DNA of 64,000 nt, taken from NCBI RefSeq assembly GCF_910596095.1, contig NC_056544.1:3561155-3625154 (forward strand), read 5' to 3'. The stretch is from Thunnus maccoyii. Lineage: Eukaryota; Chordata; Actinopteri; Scombriformes; Scombridae. Below are positions 11,301-24,000 of the stretch, piece by piece; the stretch's first letter is position 1, and each line of letters opens with the position of its first letter. A model generated the notes under the pieces. The model did no database searches. It was not told where the DNA came from and saw only the letters and a list, made by a program, of their open reading frames with translations. The position numbers and the translations under genes are program-made.

Positions 11301-13577
11301 ACTGTGTACCGAAACACCTTGGAGTACACTTCTACATCACTAAAGCACACTGAAAAACAAAACCACTTGTAGGTCAGTAGAAACAAGTTTTTCAGCTGCT
11401 GTTTAAGTTGCTCTTTTAGAAGGGTTTACAGCGTCTCAAGCTCCCAAAGAAATCCAAACCACCAAGCGAAACTAAATATTATAAGCATTATTTATTGCAG
11501 AAATGTATTGAATTGCATTATTGAACAAGTGTTAATGATATTGTGATGAACAGGGAATGGATCTGTTAAGGTGAAAATCAATCATTCGTGGATCAGAATT
11601 CTCATTTTCAATTGAACAGACAGGAAGAAAAATGCAAATTGGATGATATTCCACAAGTCATATCTAAATAAAGTGATATTTCATTGAATTTTTTAAAAAA
11701 TTTGACACTTGGACATCACTGGTTTTACATTTCAGTATAAGAACAGCACATGCTTGAAATGCTTAATGCACAGGGTGCAAACCACGCAACTGACTGAATC
11801 ATAATCATCCTTAATAACAAGAGAACCAATTTACTTGTTGCTTAACAGGTAAGACTTTGGTGCATAATCAAGAGTACACTCCATATCAACTTAATTCATG
11901 TCATAATAAATTTTAAATGTCATGAAACCCTTAAAAATATTTTTGAACTACCTCATATCCTCTGTTCTTCCACAGCTGGGCGACATGTTGGGCTTCCAAA
12001 CATTTGATCTCACAGCCCAGTTTGAAGCCCTCTCCAGCATGAAGCACCATATTTTCTCCATAAAAAGTCATAGAAGTTTTACCGCATTGTCTGTAGGTAG
12101 CTGCAGTGAAGGGAGACATAAAAGATAAAACTGCATAGTTAAAATAGTATAATTCAAACCACAATTACAGTATCTTAAGTTTCTAGAGCAATTTTGAATT
12201 TTTACTGTGGTCTCATTTGCTCAAACTCGATTGGAACTGACTTTTTTTAGGTTAGTAGGATTGAGTGTGGAGGAGCAAATGAAATGTTAGTGCATGAATA
12301 TATAATTTAATGCAAGTGCTGTCTTTCTCACGATGTTGGGTTTAGTAGGATTACCCATAATGTCAAATGATACAGCAACTGTCATTGTACTGTATGGTCT
12401 GATAACAACATGGTAACAGAAAGGTGTTTAATATAATGTAATATATTGGTAAAGTGCAAATATAATTAATTAGCTTACTTCAATAAATGAGAAGCTAAAA
12501 GTTCATTTAATGAGTAATAATATGATAGAAGGGAGGAAAAAAGACAATTAATTCATACATTCATTTTATTATTTAAACCTGTGCTTTTCATACCGCGACA
12601 TGTCTTATGTTGTCTACCTGTTCACTTTTTAAGCAAATTAACACTGATGAGGCAGAGTTCATGTTAAACTTAAAACATATACACAACACATTTGTAATTG
12701 CATGTATATGTTCAAAATATTTTTGGGTGGCCAATATACATTTAATGGTGCAAAAAAATACAAATCTGCAAACAGATTCATGATATAATCAGTCAACTCC
12801 AACTGAAAGTCATGTACATGAGGACATTTTAATTGGTGATTATTTGTATATTCTGAAATATATTGCAGGTGCCCTGTATTTTTTCCCATAATTAGCACAT
12901 TTATTTATTCATAGTTTTATTTAACAGGGACTGTGCACATTAATTAACATTGCTATAAATGCACTAGAATTAGCCAAAGAGGCTAATTTTCATCTGTAGT
13001 CCCTGGACAGATGTTACAAAGTCACCCTAAAAAAGAATATAAGAATATAAGATTTAAAATTACAAAGTTATTGAGAACATTTATAAACATGCAGAGCAAT
13101 AATAAAAAGAGAATAGAACATTAATGTTTGTATATATATATATATATATATATCATACAGGGCATTAAACTAAATTATATGATTGTCCCTTTGCATCCAT
13201 TCTGTGAGTTCTCCCAAACACACACTGTATCCTATTTTTTTCATACATCTGCTTCTACTATAACTAACGTATTAGTGACGATTGTAGTTTTTCTTATTCT
13301 TATACATTCACTGTCTGTACCTTTTACTGTTTACGTCTTAGTGCAGCAAATAATAAGACAAACAGCAATAACAAAATACATAGGAACAACTAAATAATAG
13401 ACAATGACTTTATTAATATAGATGCTGTCATCATTTTATTAATCACTATATCAAATATACAATAATAAATACATATTAATAAACAGTAATAATACTAAAA
13501 TTTTTAAATTCTCTATTATTAAAAATCTCACCTTCAGTTTGAGTCCAGCACAGCAAACTCACCACCAGAAACAACAT
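8323..13577 (-). CDS. Single V-like Ig-domain membrane receptor with a charged transmembrane segment
   Basis: I do not recognise an orthologue. Five exons: 13532-13577 (signal peptide, MLFLVVSLLCWTQTE), 11952-12100 and 10998-11148 (two halves of one Ig domain), 10200-10298 (stalk), 8323-8417 (membrane segment and stop). They total 540 nt, 179 residues, with all phases closing. The Ig domain shows the core cysteines C45 and C99, the tryptophan W59 and the D-x-G-x-Y-x-C motif at 93-99; C21, C49 and C69 are extra. The stalk is Thr/Ser/Pro-rich, with N-x-S/T sites at N72, N79, N121, N131 and N146, and a cysteine (C145) close to the membrane. The helix (about 154-175) carries Lys162 in an LLGKSAIF context, and only a few residues follow it. 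A charged helix without a signalling tail is the layout of receptors that pair with ITAM adaptors; that role is inferred. An intron splitting the Ig domain argues against an ordinary rearranging V gene or NITR. Confidence 0.82.
9581..9820. mobile_element. MITE-like element, family A, fullest copy
   Basis: A roughly 240-bp copy: left arm gcctttttcacagtggacat, right arm cctgctgtcacatgtcaaaa. It lies in the last intron of the Ig receptor gene and best represents the family also seen at 435-614 and 2009-2195. Confidence 0.65.
10380..10700 (+). repeat. Dispersed teleost repeat, family E copy
   Basis: Contains 'gctaacgtcagcatgctaac', 'gctgaggctgttgggaatgt' and 'cattagctttgcaagtattt', found in the same order at 36755-37390. 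Non-coding; in the last intron of the Ig receptor gene, just past exon 4. Confidence 0.7.
12918..13040 (+). repeat. Dispersed repeat, family F
   Basis: A ~120-bp block containing 'tttaacagggactgtgcaca' and 'gaggctaattttcatctgta', which I recall as a common fish intronic repeat. It is single-copy in this window, so the repeat assignment rests on recollection, not on an internal match. Confidence 0.45.
13132..13152. repeat. (AT)n microsatellite
   Basis: About ten AT units in intron 1 of the Ig receptor gene. Confidence 0.85.
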
Positions 13578-15475
13578 ATCTGATTCTTTTTTTCTTCCTT
13601 CAACTTGTGTATTCTTCCTGTCACTGTCAGACTCATGTGTCTCATGTGGTTTCGGTGCAAGGTGTATTTCACACTGACATATAAGTACTGACAAACTGAG
13701 TGACAGAAGCTGCTGACCTAAGGGTTAAACAGGATATACATCTCTACATTTCTGAGTGGATGAAGGCTGTGATAACCACCGCAGAAAAAGTTTCTGCTGA
13801 TAACACTGACCATAATGTCACTGTTAGCGACCTGCATGTATGACAGGCAAGAGCGGAAAAAAATCCCCACATCTGCTGCAATGTTGATAAGGAAAAGTGG
13901 CAGATTGAACATTATTGCTGGCGTCAGTATAACAGGAAATCATTTGTTGTTATCTGTCCTATCAAAAAGACAAATGACACTTTGTAACAGGGTAAGCAGT
14001 CTCTGAGATTTATGAATCTTCACTTTAATGGTACACAAATAACAGCCTGTTAGCTGATGACATTTCAAAATGATAAATCAGACAGGTGGTGTTTCAAAAT
14101 TTTTGAGTTTATAGTAGCTTTATTGTACTTTATAGTGTGTTTAATGTCCACAGTAAACCCAGCCTCATACTACTCCTATAACATTGCAGGGCGGTACAGC
14201 TTCTCTCATGAAGGTTTTAGTTAAAAATGCATCAGTAACATTAAAGTGGAAAATGATAAGTTCAAAATAAATAGATTCTACATGACACCACCACTGTACT
14301 GTATATATGCCTGGTCAAAATACATATGCTGATGTAGCTCATTTGACCTCTGACTTACATAATAGGGAAAAATGCAGTCTTTAAACTGACACAGTATAAT
14401 TGTTTTTGCTCTGTACCACAGCACTTGGATTTGAAATGAAACATCAAACTGTTTAAGTGCAGACTTTAAGTTTAAATATGGTTGTTTACAACATGGCCAG
14501 ATTCATTTATTAAGGGGCAAACAGAAATTAGTTTTGTTGTTGAACCCCTGTTGCCCACCCTCCTCCCAAAACCCTTATTATAAGCCCAGAGAAAGAAGAG
14601 ACCAATCACTACTCCTCTGCTGGAACACTACACGTTTTGTGTGCCAAACAGCAAACTGATTAAACATTACTTTATTTAAGAATATGCACTATGTGAGCAC
14701 AATGTAAAGTAAAGTCAACTAAAGTACAGTAGATTTTGACACAGGTCCCCTCTACAAGAACAGGGCCACAAGATAAAGGTAATAAGGGACTTGCTTCAGT
14801 TTATACTGTATCTAATTGATACAAATTCCTAAAATAAATAAATAAAAAGGTGCAATTAATCAAAGTGCAAACAACCAGTTGACACATTGTAAACTCATGC
14901 TTTTGGGGCACTTGAGAGTCTGGGCCCTTGGAGCATTTGGTTAATAATCCAGACATGGTTGTCTGGATTATAATCCAGACATGGTTCACATTCATTTTAT
15001 ATGGGCAGGTCTTTACCACACCTCATTTCAAACGAGCATTTGATTCACTTGCTGAAGACCAAACTTAGGGTAAAAAGTTCCTGAAACAAGCCAGAATGTT
15101 ACATATCAAAACTTTATTTAATTATGTAAATAACTGGATGTACTGTCTTTAAAATTACTTCACATTGGTCCTAAAAAGTGAAGATATAGATAAAAGGCTT
15201 CCTACGCCATTCACCGAATATAGTCTTTTTTTAATTTCACATTAAAATGTACTGGAGCCACACAACAATATCCAAATACAGATTGGATTAGAAATACACA
15301 ACGTATGAAAACATACACACACTCTTTGTTATTTCAGCAAGTGGTGGTAACAGTAAAAACAACTTTTCTCCACAAATCAAAGTGTGCGGGACCCCCGCTC
15401 ACGCACACGCACACAGACACACGTACGCATTCACAGATTTTCTGTAGATATTCTTCAAAGGAGTTTACGCTCGCT
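13578..15475. other. Intergenic spacer between the Ig receptor gene and csnk1g2
   Basis: About 1.9 kb, AT-rich, between two genes that point away from each other. I see no ORF with family resemblance. It includes a short direct repeat (taatccagacatggtt at about 14945 and 14971) with an inverted copy between the two, and a CA-rich run near 15395. The Ig gene promoter should lie at the left edge, but no convincing TATA box or initiator stands out. Confidence 0.5.
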
Positions 15476-15660
15476 TCTTCCGTTTAGTGCGTCGTATTTA
15501 TCGGCATCTACGCCAGTGACGTTACGGTCTCTGGCGAGGCTTTCAGCTGGTTAGCCAAACATCCACAGAAAAAAGAGATGAGCAGGAAAACGAGACGAAG
15601 AACATAAGAACACATTTATTACAAGCTAGAAAAATAGCGACATAACGGAAATCTGTTTAG
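15476..15660 (+). promoter_or_regulatory. Probable csnk1g2 promoter and non-coding first exon
   Basis: CpGs become frequent here (tgcgtcgta, tgacgttacg, aacgagacg) after an AT-rich spacer. The block ends in an excellent donor at 15660/15661 (tttag|gtacgtaag). This fits a 5'-UTR exon of csnk1g2 followed by a ~5 kb intron to the coding start. CK1-gamma genes commonly have non-coding 5' exons. Assignment to csnk1g2 rests on position and strand; no transcript is available. Confidence 0.5.
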
Positions 15661-18600
15661 GTACGTAAGCTCTTTTTCGAACTTTGCACGAATTAGTTGT
15701 GTTTAATTAGCGAGCTATGTTTATGAATGACTGTCTGTAGGGGCAGAAATTCATCGTTAGCCAACACTGGCTAGTTAGCTGGCTGGCTAACATGCTAGGC
15801 TACGTCTGACTACGACCACAGCTGCTGGCAAGTGGGTAGCCAGCTGTTTACTAGCTATCTTTTTCACTACTTTCTGCTCATATTGTCGTTGTATTCTCAG
15901 ACATTACTTTTCTTCTTTTGCAACTGCATTTTCTCTAGCTAGCCAAGTTACTTCCGAATTGTTTCAATGAAGCTAACGTTGTGAAGCTACACTGAGGCCA
16001 AACACTGTCACACACAAACTACTGTGGCCTAAACCCAACTTCCTGCGTTACCCAGCTCGATCCATAGTTTAACGTGCAATAACACCACATTATTAGAATC
16101 GTCCAACATAGGCTATACATAGCGATTAAAGGCGTGTATTAATCAGATTGAACCGTGACTGCTCACTGAATGTTGAAATCTGCTGCAGGCGTATCAGCTA
16201 GCTCTAGCTCCGTGAGCAAACTCACTGCCTTTGGTCATACAGCAGCTTTCTGTTCGAAATTTGAAATGTTGACAGCATGCAAAGATTTTCAATATTACAG
16301 TATCTTTGGTTGGTTTCTAAGTATTCACTAATTTCTTCACTTATATTCAGAGAGGAGTATGAAGTGGTGCAGCTAAGTTATTCATTGGAGTGTGGGTGGT
16401 GAGACAAGGCCATGTTGATACTGATAGATATGCGTTATTTTCCATAAAAATCCCATCAAGAAAATGGTACTGCCTGCTGAGAAGAGATGAAATGAACAGA
16501 TTTACTATCGTTCTCATCGGGGCCACCACTACTGCAGTGCACGAGTTGTACTGTAAGGTGCCATTGATACTCAAGTGGCATACCTTAGCAGGGAGACACA
16601 TTTAAAATGTTGTATACACTGCCTAACACTGTCAACAACAATCAATACAGGACACAGTGGACTTACATATCAAGAACAGTAGTGGCAGTGGTAATTTTAT
16701 AATCAAACAGAGTAAACATTAAATTCTGAATGGTCATAAAGTTACTGAAAAGCCATTGTGCAGTTCTTTGGTTTGGGACAGCAATATTAAGGACACCTGG
16801 TGTAGGCTGAGGGCATGATTATAGCCGATGTGAAGCCAAGGCCTATTGTCTTTAGTTCATCTCTCAGGAAATGTACAGATGACGTTTTTATTAGTAAGCA
16901 GTGCTCACATATTGTCATCAGCTGGCTGAGGTGGATGTTCTCTGTGTCATCAGGCCTCACACAGGGATAGCTGATGTGTAGCTAAGCTAAAAGTGAACTG
17001 GGAAATTATTGTCAATTAGCTGTACAATTCATAAATATATGTGGTTATGTAGCATCAGGTCAGAATATGACATGCTAACCCACTGAAATAGAATGAACAG
17101 TGCTGAGTAAAAACATTCATATTAAAGGATAAGGCATTTTTCTCCTGTTTCATAGATTGTCACACACACTCTTTATCTATAAAAACACAACTTATACGCC
17201 CAGCTTGTGTTGTATTACAGTAGGTGCCAATACAAAGGCTCCAGGCTGATTTTTAATTTTAGGTTAGTAATGTCTAAGTTGGCATATTTAAGAAAACCAT
17301 TCCAGTGCGTCAGATTTCTCCTCTTGTGGAGAAACTGTAGAATCTGTTGCACCAGTTGCCTTGTAATTGAGGTCAGGTTTGTAGCCTGTGGCATGCTGTG
17401 TAGTGGATACAGTTAGGGCTGTATGCAGTTCAGTGGGTGTAGAAACTACTAAACTTTCACTGTTCTGCTTAAAGTTGTCAGAGAAGAGCGGATCATAAAA
17501 CACATAACACAGTCAATTAGCACTCAGTATTGGATAATGGTGCTTTAAATGTTCCGCCCCTAACAAATGTACCTTTTATACCTGCATGGTTAACGTGCCA
17601 AGACAGTGTAAAGTAAAGCACATGTTTACACACCATCAGTTAAATAGTTTTATTTAGAGATGTATCTCCCAATGAAGTTCATGGCTCTAGAGGAGTTTGT
17701 ATTAGAGAATATTAAACTTTAGCAGTCATGTCTTAACCTTGAATTTGTTATAAGATATCAGGCACAGGTGAAAGTTGTTTTTTTTTTTGTTTTTTTTTGG
17801 TAGAAGCCAGATTTTTACAGAACTCAGCATGTCAAACTTGTGTGTGAGCAAAGGCTTCGTCCTTGTAAGGATGTATGCATACAAGAGTTTCAAACTCTTT
17901 CTTTAGCCTAGGCCAAAGATAGTGAGTGTGTGGGAGTGAATGTGCCTTCCGCTTAGCACAGGCCTGACCCTCTCTTGTATATGGCCTATACAGCAGCATT
18001 GATTTTTTTTGCTGTGAGTTGCTCAATTTGACAGAGGCCTCTGTGGGAGGGAAAAAACAGCACCTGCAACAGGGGATGTAATTAAAGGCATACATCTAAC
18101 ATCAGTCGGGCCAGAATGCTATTTAATTTTATTAGGCAATTTTAGCAAGTCTTGCAACCCTGTTTAAAGTTTCAAGCAACTTAATTCCCTCATTTGAAAC
18201 TCAGCTGAGCACAGTTCCCACATAAACAACAAATTCAAGTTCTCAGTCAAAGAGTTGACGCAGCTGTCGCACATAGCTCACAAGTCCTTCTGAAATCCCG
18301 CTGTGTTCATAGATTGGTATCAGCCATTTTTGACATGCATTCAGCAGCTGTGATTGGCTACACGTACCCTGTGTGGGGTGCTTCTAGTTATATTGGTTTG
18401 ATGAAATCAGAATATCAATAACTAAACCAGACTGTAACTTGCATAGTTGTTTGTGTGGACACAGTGGTACACGATGGCATTTATTTTCTAGATCTCTCCA
18501 TAGAGATCAGAGTAAATAAGATTTGTTGACTAGAGATGTTTTTTTTTAATGTAGTCTTCAGAGAAATTCAGCAAACACAATAACAACCCACATGTAAAAA

Positions 18601-20181
18601 TTGGGTCATTCTGCTGATGTTCATAGTTCGCATGTTGCCCTGCCTCGCATTTTTTCTGCTAATGACATCAGAGGAGATGCGCAGACATACTCAGTATTGT
18701 CCACTATCTCAGACATTTCCTCCTCCTCCTCCTCCTCCTCACTGTTATCAATTCAATTCAGTACAACGTTATTTATCCATGTAAGGGCAATTGTATGCAT
18801 CTCTGTGTATATCCTCTCTCTGTCCTCCATGTCATTATCCAGAGTAAAGAAGTGGTCATGAACCTCTTGGGCAGTGAACTATTATTCTGAAGCTGACTGA
18901 CACAGACAATGCCAGGAAAAACCTGTACTTATATAGTCTGTGACCTTTGTTACACCTCTACCCAAGTCACTATAATCTTTCCCCCTACAAATTCCCATTA
19001 ACGGTGTGTTTTGTGAAAGAGTAGAAGTCACTATTTGTGTAAACTGACTTAAATTTGTTGTTGTTCAGCCGATTGTTTGAGTTATAAAACTCAACTGTGA
19101 AGCTGTCAGCCAACAAAATATTTACCAATTGAATTTAGAGCAGATTTTCTTAAATTTGATCATGTATTGTTTTTAATTTCATGCCTATAAATTGTCTTAC
19201 AACAAATAATTCTGAGGCTGAACAGAAAATGACAAAATCATATCTCATATTTTATAAATAGAGGTAATGCTGTGTTGCAGTAATGTCTTCTTAACTTCAT
19301 TTTGAGAGAGAACAAATTGGATCTCAAATTCTTTTTGGACAATGAATTAATTTGACTGAACTTATTAGATCTGCAGCAGTTAAAGTGTCTGCAGTGGCCT
19401 TGCAGCTATAAGAAATCAGTAATGAGAGCTCAGTGGGAGGATGCCTCCAGGCCAGCAACAAACTTATTATTGTTTTAATAAAGAGGCATTCGTGTTTGCA
19501 AAACAAGAAAATGCACCTTCTACCTGTCCACTTACATCCTAATAAATACAAACTAACACATTGTCTGTTACATCTTGTATTAGTATGGAGAGCAGGAAGA
19601 GAAAAGGATGAGTAGAGGATGTGAAAAGAGGAGAGGTGAAGAGGATAGATTAGATGTAAAGGGAAAGAATGGAGTGCAGAGGAAAACAGAGAGGAGAGAA
19701 GGAAGGAATTGGAGTAGCCAGGATGAGTGTTATTATTAGAAGAGGAAATCAGAAACACAAGAGAACATGTCCTTTCCTCCTGGAGGAAGATCTGGCCTGG
19801 TTTTTGGTTAGAAAGGCCAAATGCTGTCAGTTTTCTGCTGTTTTTAAATGTTAAAAATGGAACATTTAAACATCCCGAATGTTCCTTTACTGTATGCACA
19901 AAACTATTTTGTTTGAGTTTCTAAATCAGGGCAGACAACTTTTTGGCCTGCTCTTTCACCTCTAATATCCTTCAATTGCTGGACCATAATTGTCAGGGTC
20001 AGATTATTGTGGTTGCTACACATTATCTGATGTAGACATAGCTATTTCTGCATAATTTGAGATCAGCACTTAGAGGAAAACTAATAAAATGTGATACTAA
20101 TGCATATGTTTGAATCTATTAAAAGATTTGCCTTCAAGCACAGTGTGCTAAATCTAATTTTTGTTTTGCTCTGTCTTTTAG

Positions 20182-20288
20182 GTGGTACGTTGAAACCTCA
20201 GCACACAGCATTCCTCGCACCCAAGGGCCACAGCTTCACCTTCATCTCACCAAGCAGAGACTCTGTGTGGCAGCTGTACAGTACAGAG
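20182..20288 (+). other. Possible additional 5'-UTR exon of csnk1g2
   Basis: A good acceptor (ctctgtcttttag) is followed by ~107 nt of higher-complexity sequence and a weak donor (cagag|gtccaa). It would be an untranslated exon in the long 5' intron. Support is splice-site appearance only. Confidence 0.22.
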
Positions 20289-21059
20289 GTCCAACATTTA
20301 TGGGAACACATGCTCTAAAACCAACTAACTAAGACCTATGGCAATAAATCAAACAACTACAGAGTTTAGTCTTACCTGAATATCAGATGTAAGGAAGGGG
20401 AACCTCTGAAGTCCTTCAGTTTTTGATCAACTCAACACATTTCTGTCAAAGTCTGCACTGGGGTTGGGTGCATGGGTGTTGTGCTGACAGCAGTTTATTG
20501 TCATGGTGGACTGGTATGTCTGAGCCTGAAGCTAGTTTAGCTTCCCAGTTTCATATAGCATGTTAGCATATGGCTAACTGCGTATGGTGACAGATCAGGC
20601 CATCATCCTCTTCCCCTCCATCACCATCTCTGGCCCCTACAAGGGGGTATTAACTAATTGGTAGTGGTGCCCCCTTACCCCATCATCTTTTCATTTCTGT
20701 TTCATTTAGTCATCTATCCACCCACCCCAACAATCATCAGCTTTTGCTTTTTCTTCATCTTTCACTCTCATCCTCCCTCATCACTTTTGTATTGTACCCA
20801 GGCTCTGGTGTTTTCTTGAGATCGCTCTCTTTCTTTTGAATTCATCTCTTATCTGTGTCAATTCAGTGTGCATTGCCACAGTTTAAGAGTCCCTGTCATC
20901 TTTAAAGTCCTTTAAACCCCCAATCCCAGTGCAACTCAGTCTGGCCCAGAGTAGACCACCTCAACGTCTGACAGTCAAGCCGCTAGGCAGTTGTTTTGGT
21001 GGTTGTTTTGGGTGCATGGAATCGGCTTAACCGTGGAGAGGCCAGGCTACCACAAACTG

Positions 21060-24000
21060 ATGGACTTTGACAAGCGAGGAGTAGGGGGAGGAGGGGGCGG
21101 TGGAGGAGGTGGTGGCGGTGGAGGAGGTGGAGGGAAGGGGGAGACAGAGGAGGGAAAGAGGATGTCTGGAAAGACGGGGAGTCGATCAGGGCATGGTGGC
21201 CGGGGTGCCGGCTCCAACTCTGGAGTCCTGATGGTTGGACCCAACTTCCGGGTTGGAAAGAAGATTGGCTGTGGGAACTTTGGGGAGCTGCGACTGGGAA
21301 AGAATCTGTACACCAATGAATATGTGGCTATCAAACTGGTAAAAATCCTTTCTCTTCAGCTAGTTTATAGAATTTTAGGGCAACTCAACTGATTGACATG
21401 ATCACTGATCTGTATTTTCAGAATGAAAGAATTCAATTGTGAATTGAGAAAATGAAATGCACCATTATATTCCAAGAATATGTTTCAAATTTGGGTTTGA
21501 CGACCCTGAATATGACAGTATTGTCAGATAAATACAAATCCATATTGATCCCTGATGATCTCTTCTGAGTTTTAATACCTCTATTGGATGACAAAGAATT
21601 CATCTCATAAACCTTCTTTGTAGGAGCCAATCAAGTCACGGGCACCACAGCTCCACCTAGAATATCGCTTCTACAAACAGCTGGGAAGTTCAGGTGAGAA
21701 CCACCGTCTGTTAGTTGGTTTCCTACTCTGAGAATCAGTCAGGTTTGAATGGAAGGGTTTGTATGAGACCAACATTTATATCATATGCTCAACATATCTT
21801 CTCACCTTCTTTCCACTGTAACATGTGGGAGGTTCATGCTGTCCCTCCATTGACCAACCAGTACCAGTTGTTAGTGTAGCAGCAAGGATAAGAAGACTTG
21901 ATGACTTTCCCACCTAATGCATGATGTTTATTGGAAAACCAAGCCAGAAGTATTTTATGCCACATATAGTCACGTATTATAGAACAGCAGTGTAGACATG
22001 ACTTGTACCAACTGTGTTTTTGATGTCTGTCACTTGCGCTTCTCAAAGAACAGATACACTTCACATACATCACCCCGGGATCCCCCAAGTTTTTTTAATG
22101 TTCAGAGTCTATTTTTTTTCTCCTCTGGCTCATTTAGTGAATCTCCACAGACAGCTGTTTAAATCACCCAAATCTCCCATTGTTTATATGTTCTGAACTT
22201 ATTAACGGTATCTATCCTATGAGCTTGTCTGTTTCACTACAGGCAGATTCCCCTTGCCTGCTACGGTGGGCAGGGGAATAAAATCAATGAATCAGTAAAT
22301 ACAAACACTGTTGATTTCTTCCCCTGGAGCCAACATGAAAACTATTTTGGGTCAGTAAATTTCTGCTGTCAGTCAGCTTGGTGAAGACAGTTTGTCCGGC
22401 CGCTGTCCTCTCAGCTCGTCAGGAGCTGCTGCTGATGGACAGCTGGTTCTGTGGACAGAGACGTCTGAACACCGATGACTCATGGACACACAGACTGAAG
22501 CCCTTTGACTTGGAATGCCTTGATATCCTCCCCTAGTCCAAAGATTAAAAATGTTTCTTTTTGCAAATCAGCTCCTCATTTTCCTGACAACAGATATACT
22601 TCCAGTCAATCATGTTGCATGAGCAGGAAAAAGGTGCATTTGATAGTGCAGAGAACCAAAAGTAGATAGCTGATATTTTCACATTCAAATGTAAAGATAG
22701 CCATGGTCAGCTGAAAACAGAGGGCAACAGTTAGCTCAGAATTTATTAATAAGTTTTATAGGAATAAAATACCAATGCACACCTGAGCATTGAATGTTAT
22801 AAAGTTTAGTGTGGATATTCATTCTTGACCCTGGAAACATTTGTTTTACAAAATAATCTTAAGGCCACTTGTTATATTTTTATGGAGCTTTCAACCATAT
22901 ATGAGCTATACAGTTTGTTTGAAAGTAATACATGCATATTAAATCTCTTAAAATGTACTATATTAACTGCATAAAACATTATGATGACTTGTTTTGGATT
23001 TGAAACACAATGTTGAGAACTTAGACTTCAACAACAATGAATTTGTCCCATCTCTGATATAAAATAACTATGATAATCTTGATGTGGAGATACAGTACAT
23101 GTTGTATTGTGGGCTGAGTCTATCATCTCACCCTGTAAAAGAGTGCAGCGTAGAGGCCAGTAGCTGCTGTCTGTGGTGAGTACAGTCATGACTTATAATA
23201 GATGCAGTGATGATTGATGTTTGATCAATGTATGGTGTCACACATATAAATGTTCTTTCTCTATCTGTGATCCAGAGGGCGTACCCCAGGTATTCTACTT
23301 TGGACCTTGTGGTAAATACAATGCTATGGTTCTGGAGCTCCTTGGACCCAGCCTAGAAGATCTGTTTGACCTCTGTGACAGGACCTTCTCTTTAAAGACT
23401 GTACTCATGATAGCCATACAACTGGTAAGACAAACACACTTCACTTCTTTTTTTACCTCATGTTAACGTTCAGACGTCAGAACACTTGTGGTCCATGTTT
23501 GGTTTCTTAGCGTTGCTTCGTTTTTTTCTTCGTCCTCTCCTTTAGATAACTCGTATGGAGTTTGTCCACACCAGAAGCCTGATCTATCGAGATGTGAAGC
23601 CTGAGAACTTCCTGGTGGGCCGACCCGGCTCAAAACGGCAACACACCATCCACATCATAGACTTTGGCCTGGCAAAAGAATACATCGACCCGGAGACCAA
23701 GAAACACATCCCATACAGAGAACATAAGAGTCTGACTGGAACTGCTAGATATATGAGCATCAATACACATCTGGGGAAAGGTGAGCTGCTCCCTCATCTA
23801 CCACTCTAACCCAAACCATACATCCGTACCATATCAACTATACATCTCTTAAGGCTGAAGAAGAGCTGTGTGTATGTGAGCACAAAAGTAGCGAGCTGAA
23901 GGTTGTCTGCAGCAAGGTGACAGCATTTTGGCAAAGTTTACCATTTTGAAATATCATTATATAACTTAAAACATAACTTGTCATAAATAGGGACGTCAGT

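Noticed and set aside
19324..19899. 191-codon minus-strand ORF in the csnk1g2 5' intron
   Set aside because: Leu/Ser-rich composition from a purine-rich plus strand; no domain, no splice context, no family resemblance.
21047..21334. Minus-strand ORF with polyproline opposite the csnk1g2 first coding exon
   Set aside because: It is the antisense shadow of the polyglycine tract and kinase exon.
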